Positions 48,439 to 57,917 are shown, numbered from the stretch's first letter. The stretch is DNA of 64,000 nt from Acinetobacter sp. ANC 4862 (GCF_004336635.1 NZ_SJXH01000005.1:62001-126000); one strand, 5' to 3'. The notes: generated by a model from the sequence alone, not told the origin. Program-made: numbers and translations.

Positions 48439-49298
48439 TGCAAGAATTTATCTCTTATTTTATCAATAACCCAACTGCACTTTATCTTGCAGTTGGGCTT
48501 TTTAGTCTATGCATTGGTAGTTTTCTCAATGTGGTGATCTACCGCACTCCCAAGATGATGGAGCAGGAATGGCGTACCGATTGCCAATTGTTTTTGCATC
48601 CCGAACAACCGATCATTGACGAATCAAAACTAACACTCAGCCAACCTGCATCGACCTGCCCTAAATGCCAGACTAAAATTCGCTGGTATCAAAACATTCC
48701 TGTCATCAGTTGGTTAATTTTAGGCGGCAAATGCGGCTCTTGCAAAAATCCAATTAGTATTCGCTATCCATTGATTGAGCTACTCACTGCAGCATGTTCA
48801 TTGGTCATTGTTGCAGTCTTTGGGTCGACCTTACAAATGCTCTTTGGTTTGCTTTTGACCTGGATGCTCATCGCACTGACCTTTATTGATTTTGATACTC
48901 AGCTTCTACCGGATCGTTATACCCTGACTTTAGCCGCACTAGGTTTAGGCATTAATAGTTATGCTATTTATACCTCTCCTACCTCTGCAATCTGGGGCTA
49001 TATTATTGGTTTCTTGTGTCTTTGGATTGTGTATTACCTGTTTAAAATCATTACAGGCAAGGAAGGTATGGGCTATGGAGACTTCAAACTCCTCGCCGCT
49101 TTAGGTGCCTGGATGGGTCCTTTAATGCTGCCGTTGATTGTGCTACTTTCATCCATGGTCGGAGCAATCATTGGCATTATTTTGCTTAAAATCCGCAAAG
49201 AAAATCAGCCTTTTGCTTTTGGTCCTTATATTGCCATTGCGGGTTGGATTGCCTTCATTTGGGGCGAGCAAATTATGAAAGTTTATTTAGGTCAATAA
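48438..49298 (+). CDS. pilD: PilD, prepilin peptidase and N-methyltransferase
   Basis: 286 residues, inner membrane aspartic protease that cleaves and N-methylates type IV prepilins and type II secretion pseudopilins. N-terminal block SFLNVVIYRTPKMME, zinc-binding tetracysteine motif CPKCQ and CGSCK (about residues 73-98), catalytic aspartates in LTFIDFDTQLLPD and GMGYGDFKLLAALGAW. Eight or so hydrophobic segments. Start overlaps the end of pilC; coaE follows 15 bp later, as in Pseudomonas. Confidence 0.97.
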   Translation: MQEFISYFINNPTALYLAVGLFSLCIGSFLNVVIYRTPKMMEQEWRTDCQLFLHPEQPIIDESKLTLSQPASTCPKCQTKIRWYQNIPVISWLILGGKCGSCKNPISIRYPLIELLTAACSLVIVAVFGSTLQMLFGLLLTWMLIALTFIDFDTQLLPDRYTLTLAALGLGINSYAIYTSPTSAIWGYIIGFLCLWIVYYLFKIITGKEGMGYGDFKLLAALGAWMGPLMLPLIVLLSSMVGAIIGIILLKIRKENQPFAFGPYIAIAGWIAFIWGEQIMKVYLGQ

Positions 49299-49313
49299 TT
49301 TTTAGGTGAGTAC

Positions 49314-49928
49314 ATGACTTTTATCTTGGGTTTAACAGGTGGTATTGGCAGCGGAAAATCTGCAGCAAGTACATGGTTCGAAACCCAAGGAATCACCGTT
49401 GTTGATGCCGATATTGTGGCACGTGAGATTGTAGAAAAAGGACAACCTGCGTTGCAACAAATTCACGCTGCATTTCGGGATTGGGTTCTTTTAGACAATG
49501 GAGAACTGAATCGCCGTGCTTTACGTGAACATATTTTCAAAGATCCAGATGCGCGTAAAATGCTAGAAAGCATCACCCACCCTGCTATTCGTCAATCGAT
49601 TATTCAGCAACTGCAGGCTGCAACCAGTCCTTATGTGATTCTGGTCTCTCCCCTGCTGTTTGAAACTAACCAGCATGAACTGACCGATCATACCTTGCTG
49701 ATTGATGCATCGATTGACTTGCAAATCCAGCGGGCTGCCATGCGTGATCACCAATCGATTGCTCAGATTCAGAAAATTATTCAATCACAAATGCCACGTG
49801 AAAAAAAGCGTAGTCTCGCTGATGACATTGTGCTCAATGATGGACATCTCGATCATTTATACAGCCATTTAAAACCCCTGCATGAAGCTTATTTGCAACG
49901 CAGCAAGCAAAAAAAAGCAGTCAATTAA
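49314..49928 (+). CDS. coaE: Dephospho-CoA kinase
   Basis: 204 residues. Last step of coenzyme A synthesis. P-loop LTGGIGSGKSAASTWF at residues about 6-21, DADIVAREIVEKGQ, and the lid-region R-x-x-x-Q pattern near QSQMPREKKR. Follows pilD by 15 bp, probably the same transcript. Its last codons lie in one arm of a hairpin and its stop codon in the loop shared with the convergent EamA-type gene; the two genes overlap by 4 bp. Confidence 0.95.
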   Translation: MTFILGLTGGIGSGKSAASTWFETQGITVVDADIVAREIVEKGQPALQQIHAAFRDWVLLDNGELNRRALREHIFKDPDARKMLESITHPAIRQSIIQQLQAATSPYVILVSPLLFETNQHELTDHTLLIDASIDLQIQRAAMRDHQSIAQIQKIIQSQMPREKKRSLADDIVLNDGHLDHLYSHLKPLHEAYLQRSKQKKAVN

Positions 49929-49940
49929 GACTGCTTTTTT
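49911..49940. terminator. Bidirectional terminator overlapping both convergent stop codons
   Basis: AAAAAAGCAGTC / GACTGCTTTTTT, a perfect 12-bp stem with loop AATTAA. The loop contains the coaE stop (TAA, 49926-49928) and the stop of the minus-strand EamA-type gene (49925-49927). Confidence 0.92.
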
Positions 49941-50851
49941 TGTTGATCGAGTTGCTGCTGCAAACTATCTTTATGCATGATCCAGCGCCATGGTTGCAAA
50001 GCACCAATCGCCATTCCAATCAAGCCACAAATAATCGCCAGACTTAATGGTTCACCTAAAAGCGGCACAGCTAAAATTGCTGCCATAAACGGTGCCAAAG
50101 TCACGATACTGCCAGTCTTAAATGCACCTAAGCGCTTGATCGCTTCCACATAAGTCAATGTCGCCACAATCACCACAAAAATGCCGTGAAAAATCACCTG
50201 CATCAGTAGATGCACAGGCTCAGGTTCCGTTAAATCTTTCGGTAAAAATAACAGATAAATCGGCACATAAACAATTGCTGACCAGATCGCGACACCTGCC
50301 ATGGAATGCCATGCAGAGAGTTTCCAGTGACGCAATAAAACGGTAAATACCCCCCACCAGATTGCGCTCAAGAAGAACAGCAGGTCGCCAAAACCAAAGG
50401 CGATACCTGTTTCCTGATACATTAAAAAACTCATTGCGCTAATCGCGGTCAGCATAATGCCCAGACTGATCCAGGTATGCTTATCAAAAGGCTGTTTAAA
50501 CAGCAAAAATGCAGCGACTGCTGTACACAAAGGAATACAACCATTCAGAAAGATGGCTGCATGGGCTGCGGGCACATAGTGAAATGCGCTATATGATGTC
50601 AAACAGTACCCAACCCCGCCAATCATAGCCAAAAGAAAGGGTTCTTTTTTCCATAAAAAGGCGAGGTCTTTTTTATAGATCAGGATCGGCATTAAAATAC
50701 AAAATGCCAAAGCAAAACGTAAAGCCGTAATATCCCACGCGCTGATTCCCCACTGTGCATTCAGGCGGGAAGTAATGGTAAATCCCCCCCAAATGCACAT
50801 AGTAATGGCGATATAGAGATAACCTTGAGACCGGGGAGACATAACAAACAA
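49925..50851 (-). CDS. EamA-family (DMT) inner-membrane transporter
   Basis: 308 residues with about ten hydrophobic segments and two EamA halves (GYLYIAITMCIWGGFTITSR; FGFGDLLFFLSAIWWGVFTV; MAAILAVPLLGEPLSLAII). Such drug/metabolite transporters usually export amino acids, metabolites or drugs; the substrate is not predictable. Convergent with coaE, overlapping it by 4 bp. rlmB lies 22 bp downstream of... the upstream side at 50874 on the same strand, so rlmB and this gene may be co-transcribed. Confidence 0.87.
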   Translation of the reverse strand: MFVMSPRSQGYLYIAITMCIWGGFTITSRLNAQWGISAWDITALRFALAFCILMPILIYKKDLAFLWKKEPFLLAMIGGVGYCLTSYSAFHYVPAAHAAIFLNGCIPLCTAVAAFLLFKQPFDKHTWISLGIMLTAISAMSFLMYQETGIAFGFGDLLFFLSAIWWGVFTVLLRHWKLSAWHSMAGVAIWSAIVYVPIYLLFLPKDLTEPEPVHLLMQVIFHGIFVVIVATLTYVEAIKRLGAFKTGSIVTLAPFMAAILAVPLLGEPLSLAIICGLIGMAIGALQPWRWIMHKDSLQQQLDQQKKQS

Positions 50852-50873
50852 CTTTTAAATTGAGATAATAAAA

Positions 50874-51623
50874 TTACACATTACGCTGACGGCAAGCTTC
50901 ATATAAAGCCATACCTGTTGCCACACTCACATTCAAACTTTGCAAGTTTCCTGCCATCGGGATGTAAACCGTCTGATCGCACTGTGACTGGGTAATTGGA
51001 CGCAGGCCGGTATCTTCAGCCCCCATCACTATGCACACACCGGTTCCGGTGAAATCAAACTGTTGCACGGGTAATGCTTTTTCATCCAGCATGGTACCCA
51101 CAACACGCACATTAAATTCATCTTTAATGTTACCCAAGGTACGTGCAAGATTGGTCACTTGAATAAACTTCACTTTCTCTGCACCGCCTGCAGCAATTTT
51201 ACGTGCTGTCGGGGTTAAGCTTGCAGAACGATCACGCGATACAATCACAGCTTCAACACCCATAGCCGCTGCTGTACGGATACAAGCACCTAAGTTATGG
51301 GGATCAGTGACTTGGTCTAAAGCCAACAACAGTGCTTGAGGATTCTGTTTCAGCAAATCATCCAGATCTTGTTCATTCAGGGTTGGATGCGGACGAACTG
51401 CGGCAACCACCCCCTGATGAAAAGGCTGACCCGCCAATTTTTCCAGTTTGTCACGACTGGCCTGTTGTACACTGATCCCAAAAGGATCAGCCAAAGCCAA
51501 AACGTTTTTCAAACGTTGATCGTCACGACCTTTTAGCGTAAATAAAGTAAGTACACGCTCTGGCTCAAGCTCAAGTAATGACTCCACTGAGTGAACGCCA
51601 TAAAAATATTCGGTTTTTGCCAT
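50874..51623 (-). CDS. rlmB: 23S rRNA Gm2251 2'-O-methyltransferase
   Basis: 249 residues. SpoU/TrmH-family enzyme with the deep-knot SAM site. An N-terminal L30e-like domain (EYFYGVHSVESLLELEPERV) is followed by the catalytic motifs NLGACIRTAAAMGVEAVIV (motif 1), CIVMGAEDTGLRP (motif 2) and SLNVSVATGMALYEACR (motif 3). It methylates the ribose of G2251 in the peptidyl-transferase P loop. The EamA-type gene starts 22 bp after it on the same strand. Confidence 0.95.
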   Translation of the reverse strand: MAKTEYFYGVHSVESLLELEPERVLTLFTLKGRDDQRLKNVLALADPFGISVQQASRDKLEKLAGQPFHQGVVAAVRPHPTLNEQDLDDLLKQNPQALLLALDQVTDPHNLGACIRTAAAMGVEAVIVSRDRSASLTPTARKIAAGGAEKVKFIQVTNLARTLGNIKDEFNVRVVGTMLDEKALPVQQFDFTGTGVCIVMGAEDTGLRPITQSQCDQTVYIPMAGNLQSLNVSVATGMALYEACRQRNV

Positions 51624-51654
51624 GAACGGCCTCTAAAAAATGTATATACAATGC

Positions 51655-51692
51655 AAAAAAGAAAAATCCTGCAAAGCTGACTTTACAGGATT
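51655..51692 (-). terminator. Terminator downstream of ppnP
   Basis: Minus strand AATCCTGTAAAG / CTTTGCAGGATT with a 4-base loop (one G-T pair), then TTTCTTTTTT. It ends ppnP transcription before rlmB. Confidence 0.8.
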
Positions 51693-51754
51693 GATGCTTA
51701 AATCTAGTTTAACTGATTCAGGCTAAAATTTCTTTGCCTTAATCCGACTTATGC

Positions 51755-52078
51755 TTAGCCTTCTAAATGGCAAACATAATCGAGTACTTCATCGGTCTCG
51801 ATTTTAAAACGGCTATTGCCCGGGACATAAAAAGACTGTCCTGCGCGGAACAATTCACTCTCGATTTTATCCGCGATTTGTACACGGCATTCCCCTGAAA
51901 TAATTTCCATACGTTCAGGGACATGCGTTTCGAAAGTGAGTGCCTGTTCAGTCGGTAAAATCACCCCTAATGTCTTTTTTGTACCATCTTCGAATTGCAC
52001 GGTATGACTAATACATGAACCGCCGAAATAAACATTCGATTTTTTGATAACAGAAACATGATCAAACTGATTTGACAT
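51755..52078 (-). CDS. ppnP: Pyrimidine/purine nucleoside phosphorylase
   Basis: 107 residues, single cupin domain of the PpnP (YaiE, DUF1255) family, which phosphorolyses various nucleosides to base plus ribose 1-phosphate. Family features: [52 protein letters not shown], and [15 protein letters not shown] 52078 (MSNQFDHV) is preferred over one 24 bp upstream because GGAG lies 7-8 bases before it. Standalone, with a terminator downstream. Confidence 0.92.
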   Translation of the reverse strand: MSNQFDHVSVIKKSNVYFGGSCISHTVQFEDGTKKTLGVILPTEQALTFETHVPERMEIISGECRVQIADKIESELFRAGQSFYVPGNSRFKIETDEVLDYVCHLEG

Positions 52079-52745
52079 GCGTATTCTCCAGATAATGCGC
52101 ATTTATAATTTTTGATTGATGTAGTTTAAAGGCCTGCATTCAACTAATCAATCGGTGTTTCATACGGCTAAATCAATATTTTACAAATTGTTGCAGATAT
52201 TTTTCTGCATCAATCAGAAGAAGATTTACCCCGAGTTTGCGAGAGTCTAAATCAACATTAACATAAGCACAAATAAGTTTTTGTATTGTATCGACTAAAA
52301 GTTAATCTGCTTTTCCAAGTAGCAAATCTTGTACCAAAACAATGACGATTAATCTGGCAATCCTCTACAGATCCAAAGCCTAACTGTATGCCTAAATTCA
52401 GTATGTAAATCTCAACCCAAAACACTCTCTAAGAAATGCTGATCCATGATTTGCATCAACCGATATTTAGCCATTTTTGTATCATCATGATGCATGTTTT
52501 CAATCTTATGAAAAAAATCGCAACTCTAAAATATTCCTAAAATTAACGGGGCATGTAGATAAAAATCACGCAGACTATTCAAGCAGATGTTGTTTTTATA
52601 GCGTATCTTCAGTAAAAGATATTTTCATCTTGAATATCAGGTAAAATAGTGATGTTTTACGTCATCTTAAAATTAAAAGCTGGCTTGTGACCAAAACAGA
52701 ATTTCACTATCTTAGATTAAAACTTTTCGCAGCTCGGATGCGTTT
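52079..52745. other. Long AT-rich intergenic region between divergent ppnP and recN
   Basis: About 670 bases with no convincing ORF, tRNA or hairpin-plus-T-tract structure. Promoters of both genes must lie here, but I could not place them confidently. No canonical LexA box was seen upstream of recN. Confidence 0.5.
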
Positions 52746-54407
52746 ATGCTGACACATTTAACTCTGATCAATTTTGCTTTAGCCGATCATTTAGCCATTG
52801 ATATTGAACCCGGTTTCAATGTCCTGACCGGTGAGACAGGTGCAGGTAAATCTTTATTACTGGACGCTCTTTCTGCCTGTTTGGGTGAGCGCACCGATAC
52901 TAATTACGTCCGTTTTGGTTCTGATAAAGCCGATGTCACCGCTGTTTTTAGTTACAAAGACCAAAGTCCCGAAGCTGAATGGCTTAAAGCACACGAGTTG
53001 GATGATGAATCTGGCGAGATTCATTTAAGACGGGTAATTTTTGCGACTGGCCGCAGTAAAGCGTGGATTAATGGTCGCCCAAGCAGCCTGGCTGAACTGA
53101 AAGAAATTGGTCGTTTACTGGTGCAACTGTATAGTCAGCACAGTCAGCAACAATTATTGGAACATCCTTATCCCAAGCATTGGTTAGATCGTTACAACAA
53201 CTTTTATCAACCTGCACAAGATGTCCGTGATGCCTATAGCACCTGGCAAAAAGATATTCGTCAGCATCAAGCGGCATTGGATGCGCAAGCGACCCGCAAA
53301 CAACGGATCGAAACTTTAGAGTTACAGCTTGAAGAACTCGAAGAAATTACTCAAATTGACTATAAAGAGATTGAGCAAGAGTTCGACCGTTTAAGCCATC
53401 ATGAACATATCATGCTGGATTGCAGCTACAGTTTAAATGCCTTGGATGAAGCGGAACAGAATATCACCCAGGAAGTTTCGTCGATTATCCGCCGCCTTGA
53501 ATCGCATGCCGGTCGCAGTGAGCAACTCGCAGAAATTTATAATTCGTTAGTGAATGCACAAAGTGAACTTGATGATGCAACCGCCAATTTGCGTCAATTT
53601 ATTGACCGGCAAAGTTTTGACCCTGAACGCGTCGATGAACTAAATGTACAACTGGAAATTTTCCATCGTTTAGCACGTAAATATCGCACTCAACCGGAAA
53701 CATTAAAAGAAGAATATCAAACTTGGCAATCTGAACTTGAACAGCTGCATCAGCTAGAAGATCCGGAAACTTTAGCGGAACAAGTTGAATTGTCTCATCA
53801 AGACTTTTTAGCCAAAGCACAACACTTAGATGAAATTCGTCGTGAAGCTGCGACTCCTTTAGCTAAAAAACTCACAGAACAAGTCAAACAACTGGCATTG
53901 CCTGAAGCCTATTTTGAATTCAAGTTTGAACCTTTGGAACAGGCATCATCAGAAGGGCTTAGCTTTATTCAACTGCTGTTTACTGCAAATAAAGGCATTC
54001 CTGCACAGCCCTTGGCACGTGTGGCTTCTGGTGGTGAACTGTCACGTATTGCTCTGGTGATGCAAGTGATGAATGCTGAAAAAACAGAATCTGAAGTATT
54101 GGTGTTCGATGAAATTGATGTCGGGATCAGTGGTGGTACGGCAGAAATGGTCGGACGCTTATTGGCAGATTTAGCCCAGCATGTACAAATTTTATGTATT
54201 ACCCATCAGGCGCAAGTGGCGGCACAATCAGATCAGCACCTGCTGGTTAAAAAGCGCCAAACGGATCCCGCAAGCAGCACCATTATGGACCTGAGCGAAG
54301 AACAACGTATTGATGAATTGGCGCGCATGACCGGCGGTGTCGAAATTAATGACACCACCCTGCAACATGCCAAGCAATTACGTCAACTTAAGTTTCATCA
54401 GGCTTGA
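52746..54407 (+). CDS. recN: RecN, SMC-like DNA repair protein
   Basis: 553 residues. Double-strand-break repair ATPase. N-terminal Walker A GETGAGKSLLLDALSACLG (residues about 29-47), coiled-coil arms (residues about 155-370, L/E/Q/R-rich), and a C-terminal ABC signature ASGGELSRIALVMQV, Walker B VLVFDEIDVGISGGTA, and ITHQAQVAAQSD. Complete. A terminator follows directly. Confidence 0.97.
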   Translation: MLTHLTLINFALADHLAIDIEPGFNVLTGETGAGKSLLLDALSACLGERTDTNYVRFGSDKADVTAVFSYKDQSPEAEWLKAHELDDESGEIHLRRVIFATGRSKAWINGRPSSLAELKEIGRLLVQLYSQHSQQQLLEHPYPKHWLDRYNNFYQPAQDVRDAYSTWQKDIRQHQAALDAQATRKQRIETLELQLEELEEITQIDYKEIEQEFDRLSHHEHIMLDCSYSLNALDEAEQNITQEVSSIIRRLESHAGRSEQLAEIYNSLVNAQSELDDATANLRQFIDRQSFDPERVDELNVQLEIFHRLARKYRTQPETLKEEYQTWQSELEQLHQLEDPETLAEQVELSHQDFLAKAQHLDEIRREAATPLAKKLTEQVKQLALPEAYFEFKFEPLEQASSEGLSFIQLLFTANKGIPAQPLARVASGGELSRIALVMQVMNAEKTESEVLVFDEIDVGISGGTAEMVGRLLADLAQHVQILCITHQAQVAAQSDQHLLVKKRQTDPASSTIMDLSEEQRIDELARMTGGVEINDTTLQHAKQLRQLKFHQA

Positions 54408-54419
54408 TCATCGTACTTA

Positions 54420-54453
54420 AAAAAATCCCTGAACATTTGTCAGGGATTTTTTT
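54420..54453 (+). terminator. Terminator after recN
   Basis: AAAAATCCCTGA / TCAGGGATTTTT with a 7-base loop and further T residues. T tracts on both strands mean it could also serve the convergent CsgG-like gene. Confidence 0.9.
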
Positions 54454-54483
54454 AGATAAAAGCTTAATTCAAACTCGATTAAC

Positions 54484-55470
54484 TCACCATTTTACTGGCT
54501 GATCACTTGAACCTGGAGTCATCTCGTAGCCCGGTGACAGATCATAAGACTGGCGCATCTGCGATTGGACAGGCTGTAGTTTTAAACCCTGCAAAATTTC
54601 CGGGTTTAAACCTTGGGCAATCTTATCAGCTGTGCTGTCATTTAAACTATTCGTTAAAATATTCTGAGTCATTAAATTAGACAGCGTACGATTAAAAGTA
54701 CCTGCCGCGACCACTTTACTGGTATTGGCTTCAATCACACGCCAGGTCAAACGCACCTGTTCCGCACCTGCATTCAGACCATACATCTGTTGACCATTAT
54801 TAGCGGATAGATCATTGATCCGTCCCACCAATAAATAGTCCGCCCCAACTTTCTGGCCGATACGTGCCAATTCTTGTGGTGCGCCATCCCAATACAGGAA
54901 GTCATTTTCAGACTGCATTTCGTCTAGATAATGACGATCGACCACACTGAGCTGCCCGCTTTGAGTCAAATAAGTACCCAAAGTATCCGACAATTCCTGA
55001 CTAAACTCACGTGCTGAGGCATCGCTGGCCAAGCGATTATTTTTCTCAGCCATCTGAAAAGGTAATACTGCGATCCGGCGTAAATGTTGATCTTGTACGG
55101 TAGATTCAAACTTAACCACATGCGCACGTACTTTGGCACGGTAATTGTTTTTCGCTCCAGACACACTCAGTACCTGAAACTTGGTCACGGAACCTGAACC
55201 CTGATTGGCCACACTGAATACCGGTGAAACCTTACCGCTATAGCTCCAACCCTGGTTATTGACAGATAAAGAAACCGTTTCCTCATAATTCATCTGAGAA
55301 GAAACTGAAGCCCCATTTACCGATTGCACGGCTATCAACAAAGCTTCAGAAATCGCTTGATGCTGTGTGGGGCCATTACCGCTCGCTTCTTTAATCACTT
55401 CTTTAATCGCAGCAAAGGCTGAAGAACTCAGTAATCCAGACAACAGACCTGCAAGTAATATTTTTTTCAT
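54484..55470 (-). CDS. Secreted CsgG/FlgT-like protein
   Basis: 328 residues with a signal peptide (MKKILLAGLLSGLLSSSAFA, then AIKEV) without a lipobox cysteine, so soluble periplasmic or outer-membrane associated. The N-terminal part (EASGNGPTQHQAISEALLIA) resembles FlgT-N/LPP20-type modules; the middle (RRIAVLPFQMAE, then SGQLSVVDRHYLDEMQSEN and GADYLLVGRINDL) resembles the CsgG nucleotide-binding-like fold. ATG 55470 is preferred with AGAAG upstream. Last gene of a four-gene envelope operon, 52 bp after lpoB. Exact function unknown. Confidence 0.75.
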   Translation of the reverse strand: MKKILLAGLLSGLLSSSAFAAIKEVIKEASGNGPTQHQAISEALLIAVQSVNGASVSSQMNYEETVSLSVNNQGWSYSGKVSPVFSVANQGSGSVTKFQVLSVSGAKNNYRAKVRAHVVKFESTVQDQHLRRIAVLPFQMAEKNNRLASDASAREFSQELSDTLGTYLTQSGQLSVVDRHYLDEMQSENDFLYWDGAPQELARIGQKVGADYLLVGRINDLSANNGQQMYGLNAGAEQVRLTWRVIEANTSKVVAAGTFNRTLSNLMTQNILTNSLNDSTADKIAQGLNPEILQGLKLQPVQSQMRQSYDLSPGYEMTPGSSDQPVKW

Positions 55471-55522
55471 GTTGTATTCTTCTACAGTCACTGCACCAAA
55501 AGTACAGTGACCTCAATTTAAA

Positions 55523-56125
55523 TTACAGACCAAAAGTCGAGCGTTTTGCAGCTTTACGAATTTCTTTCTCACCGGTCCACTCTACAATGCCTGTTTGCAG
55601 GTTTTGCAATTTAAAGGTGAATTTGTAATACACATCGCTCTTGCCGCCCGCATTTTTAACAATACTCGACAAGTTACCATTCAGCATAAACTCGGCACCA
55701 ATATGACCACCGGTACGTACCGCAGTTGCCTGATTGACCATGCCACTTTGTTTTTGATAAGCCAGTTGCTGTGCAACAGCATTTACAGACTTCATATCGA
55801 CAAAGCGGAATTTTCCAGAATTGATCAACTTGTTCTGAATGCTATCTGTAATTGATTCAGTATCAATATGTTCTTGGGTTTTATTATGAATGCGGTCAAG
55901 CACAATCACAGGACGACGTGTTTGGGTCATTTGCACGACTGGCGGGAACATCAACATGTCATCTACCATTTTAGCTGCAATCATTTGCAAGTCGGTTGAA
56001 CCAAAGTCTTTGGTTAATGTTTCTACAGCTTGCGCATCACCATAGCTCACTGAGCCTCCTGTGCTGGCACAACCAGTTAGCAAAGTTGAAGTTGCCAATA
56101 CAGCGAATATTAATTTTGCATTCAT
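55523..56125 (-). CDS. lpoB: LpoB-family outer-membrane lipoprotein (penicillin-binding protein activator)
   Basis: 200 residues. Signal peptide II with lipobox LLTGC (Cys at about residue 19), so lipidated. The body matches LpoB/YcfM (RPVIVLDRIHNKTQEHIDTE, SGKFRFVDMKSVNAVAQQL, YYKFTFKLQNLQTGIVEW). In E. coli LpoB stimulates PBP1b from the outer membrane. ATG 56125 is chosen over TTG 56131 because AGAGAGA precedes it. It sits 12 bp after ycfL, the same pair as in E. coli (ycfL-lpoB). Confidence 0.85.
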   Translation of the reverse strand: MNAKLIFAVLATSTLLTGCASTGGSVSYGDAQAVETLTKDFGSTDLQMIAAKMVDDMLMFPPVVQMTQTRRPVIVLDRIHNKTQEHIDTESITDSIQNKLINSGKFRFVDMKSVNAVAQQLAYQKQSGMVNQATAVRTGGHIGAEFMLNGNLSSIVKNAGGKSDVYYKFTFKLQNLQTGIVEWTGEKEIRKAAKRSTFGL

Positions 56126-56137
56126 GTTCAATCTCTC

Positions 56138-56539
56138 TTATTTTTTCAAATACACAACAACATCTACAGCAGACGGATTTGGTGCTAAGGACTGCACCCC
56201 TTTTGTTTCACGTCCAGTCAATTGGATTGGCTTCCAGATCGCGCCTTCAGGATTCACTTCTGCACCCTGTGCATCGACCCAAACAATCTTGTAGCTAAAA
56301 TCTTTATTGTTAAAACGGCGGTTTTTGATCGCAATCGATGCGCGTTTCAAATCACCCGACAAACTCATATTCACGCGTTCCACAAAAACTTCTGTGGTCA
56401 ATACCGGATTATTGGTAATCGTACGAATACTGATTTCATTGTTTACATTGGTTTGCGTCGATAAGGCATTTGGTGCGGTACACCCCACCATCAACAACGC
56501 ACCTAAACCAAGTACAGCAAAACTAAATTGACGTTTCAT
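56138..56539 (-). CDS. ycfL: YcfL-like DUF1425 lipoprotein
   Basis: 133 residues. Signal peptide with lipobox LLMVGC (Cys at about residue 20), so a lipoprotein. The body matches YcfL: NKDFSYKIVWVDAQGAEV followed by WKPIQLTGRETKGVQSLAPN and a final AVDVVVYLKK. Function unknown, but conserved beside lpoB. Located 19 bp after the COG3014 gene and 12 bp before lpoB. Confidence 0.83.
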   Translation of the reverse strand: MKRQFSFAVLGLGALLMVGCTAPNALSTQTNVNNEISIRTITNNPVLTTEVFVERVNMSLSGDLKRASIAIKNRRFNNKDFSYKIVWVDAQGAEVNPEGAIWKPIQLTGRETKGVQSLAPNPSAVDVVVYLKK

Positions 56540-56558
56540 ATATTTCTCTGATTTATCA

Positions 56559-57917
56559 TTAACGTGGAATCGCGCTCACACTGGCAGTAATTTTGTCATT
56601 GACATGATGAGCATAAACAAAGACTGTCTGATTGGCTTTTACATCCAAGGTCACAGGTGAACTGGATAAACTTCCGCTGGAAAGCTGTAAATTATGTTTG
56701 CCTGGGGTTAAATTTAAGCGGGCAATCTGGGCATTACTTGGCAAAGTACTCCAACCCCGTAAGTCAGCACGTTCTGTGGACATGTTTAAAACATTGCCAG
56801 CCAATTGGCCCAATACACCAAATTGATTACCGAGTTCTTTTTGTGCAGCATATTTGGCAGTCGCACGTAGCACTTGGCTGGTCAGATTACCCAGTACTTT
56901 TTCTTTTAAATCTTTAACGGCCAAAGCACCGATATCACTGATGACATAGCTGTCTTGCAAAGGCTTATTGTTCACTTTGACTTTCAGACTTTTCGGTGCC
57001 ACATAAGTGCTTGGCTCATAAGTAGCAAAAGCAATATTGATCAGGCCACCGGGAGTTGGTACATCGATTTTATTTTCAACCTTTTGCGGCACAATACCTT
57101 GCTCGATAAATACAATCACCGGCACGCTGCCGCTCTTTGGCTGTACCACTAACTGGTTCAGACGTTTCACATCCTGGGCAATTTGAGCATCTGGCTGCAA
57201 TTCATAGGCTTTTTTATAGTCGACTAAGGCATCGTTATATTCGCCTAAAGTTTCCCATAAATTTGCCGCCATATAGAAAGCATAGGCATTTTGATAGCTA
57301 TTCTTAATCTTGCCAGCAATTGGGTCTAAGCCGACAAAAGCTTCATCCAAAGCGCTAAATGCCGTTTCGCCAGATGATTGTTTAGTGACTTTATCTTTTT
57401 TCTTTTCCAGTTGCTTTTGATAAGACAGCTCAATTTCACGCTGAATACCTTGTGCGACCCGCATTTCTACTGCTGCAGCTTCTAAATCCTTGAGAAAAAT
57501 ATAATTTTTTGCTTGGGAAATATGTGCCAACACCTGCTCATGTGGTGGCACCAGATAAGGAACAATCGAATCATTACTGACCAGCGCCAATGCTTTAAAC
57601 CCCATCCGGGATACACTGACTTTGGCCCTGTTTTGTTGTTTATCTAATAAAGTAAATGCCTGCTTATAATAATCCTGGCTTTGTTCATATTGATGGTTGA
57701 CTTGTAGTAAACGTGCTTGCTCAAGCAAATATAAAACACCATCTTTTGAATCTGCTTTGTCTTTAAATTGAGTCATTAAGCTGTCTGATAACTGACTATT
57801 TAAATGACTACGAAATAAATTCCCTTCTTCATTATAAGTACTGAATACTGCAGCCTGTGATATTACGGAAACTGAAAATAAAGCAGAAATTAAAGTCCCT
57901 TTTAAAAAATTATGCAT
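56559..57917 (-). CDS. Secreted COG3014-type repeat protein
   Basis: 452 residues with a signal peptide (FLKGTLISALFSVSVISQAA). The first 200 or so residues contain TPR-like helices (LLEQARLLQVNHQYEQSQDY; NLWETLGEYNDALVDYKKAY); the C-terminal half is beta-rich (VPVIVFIEQGIVPQKVENKI, then INIAFATYEPSTY and LNLTPGKHNLQLSSGS). This matches the COG3014 family, which commonly sits with YcfL and LpoB genes. First gene of the operon; the AT-rich region upstream presumably holds its promoter. Function unknown. Confidence 0.8.
   Translation of the reverse strand: MHNFLKGTLISALFSVSVISQAAVFSTYNEEGNLFRSHLNSQLSDSLMTQFKDKADSKDGVLYLLEQARLLQVNHQYEQSQDYYKQAFTLLDKQQNRAKVSVSRMGFKALALVSNDSIVPYLVPPHEQVLAHISQAKNYIFLKDLEAAAVEMRVAQGIQREIELSYQKQLEKKKDKVTKQSSGETAFSALDEAFVGLDPIAGKIKNSYQNAYAFYMAANLWETLGEYNDALVDYKKAYELQPDAQIAQDVKRLNQLVVQPKSGSVPVIVFIEQGIVPQKVENKIDVPTPGGLINIAFATYEPSTYVAPKSLKVKVNNKPLQDSYVISDIGALAVKDLKEKVLGNLTSQVLRATAKYAAQKELGNQFGVLGQLAGNVLNMSTERADLRGWSTLPSNAQIARLNLTPGKHNLQLSSGSLSSSPVTLDVKANQTVFVYAHHVNDKITASVSAIPR

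Noticed and set aside
52600-52745. LexA/SOS box upstream of recN
   Set aside because: No CTG-N10-CAG type sequence was found in a suitable place; Acinetobacter also lacks a canonical LexA, so it was not expected.
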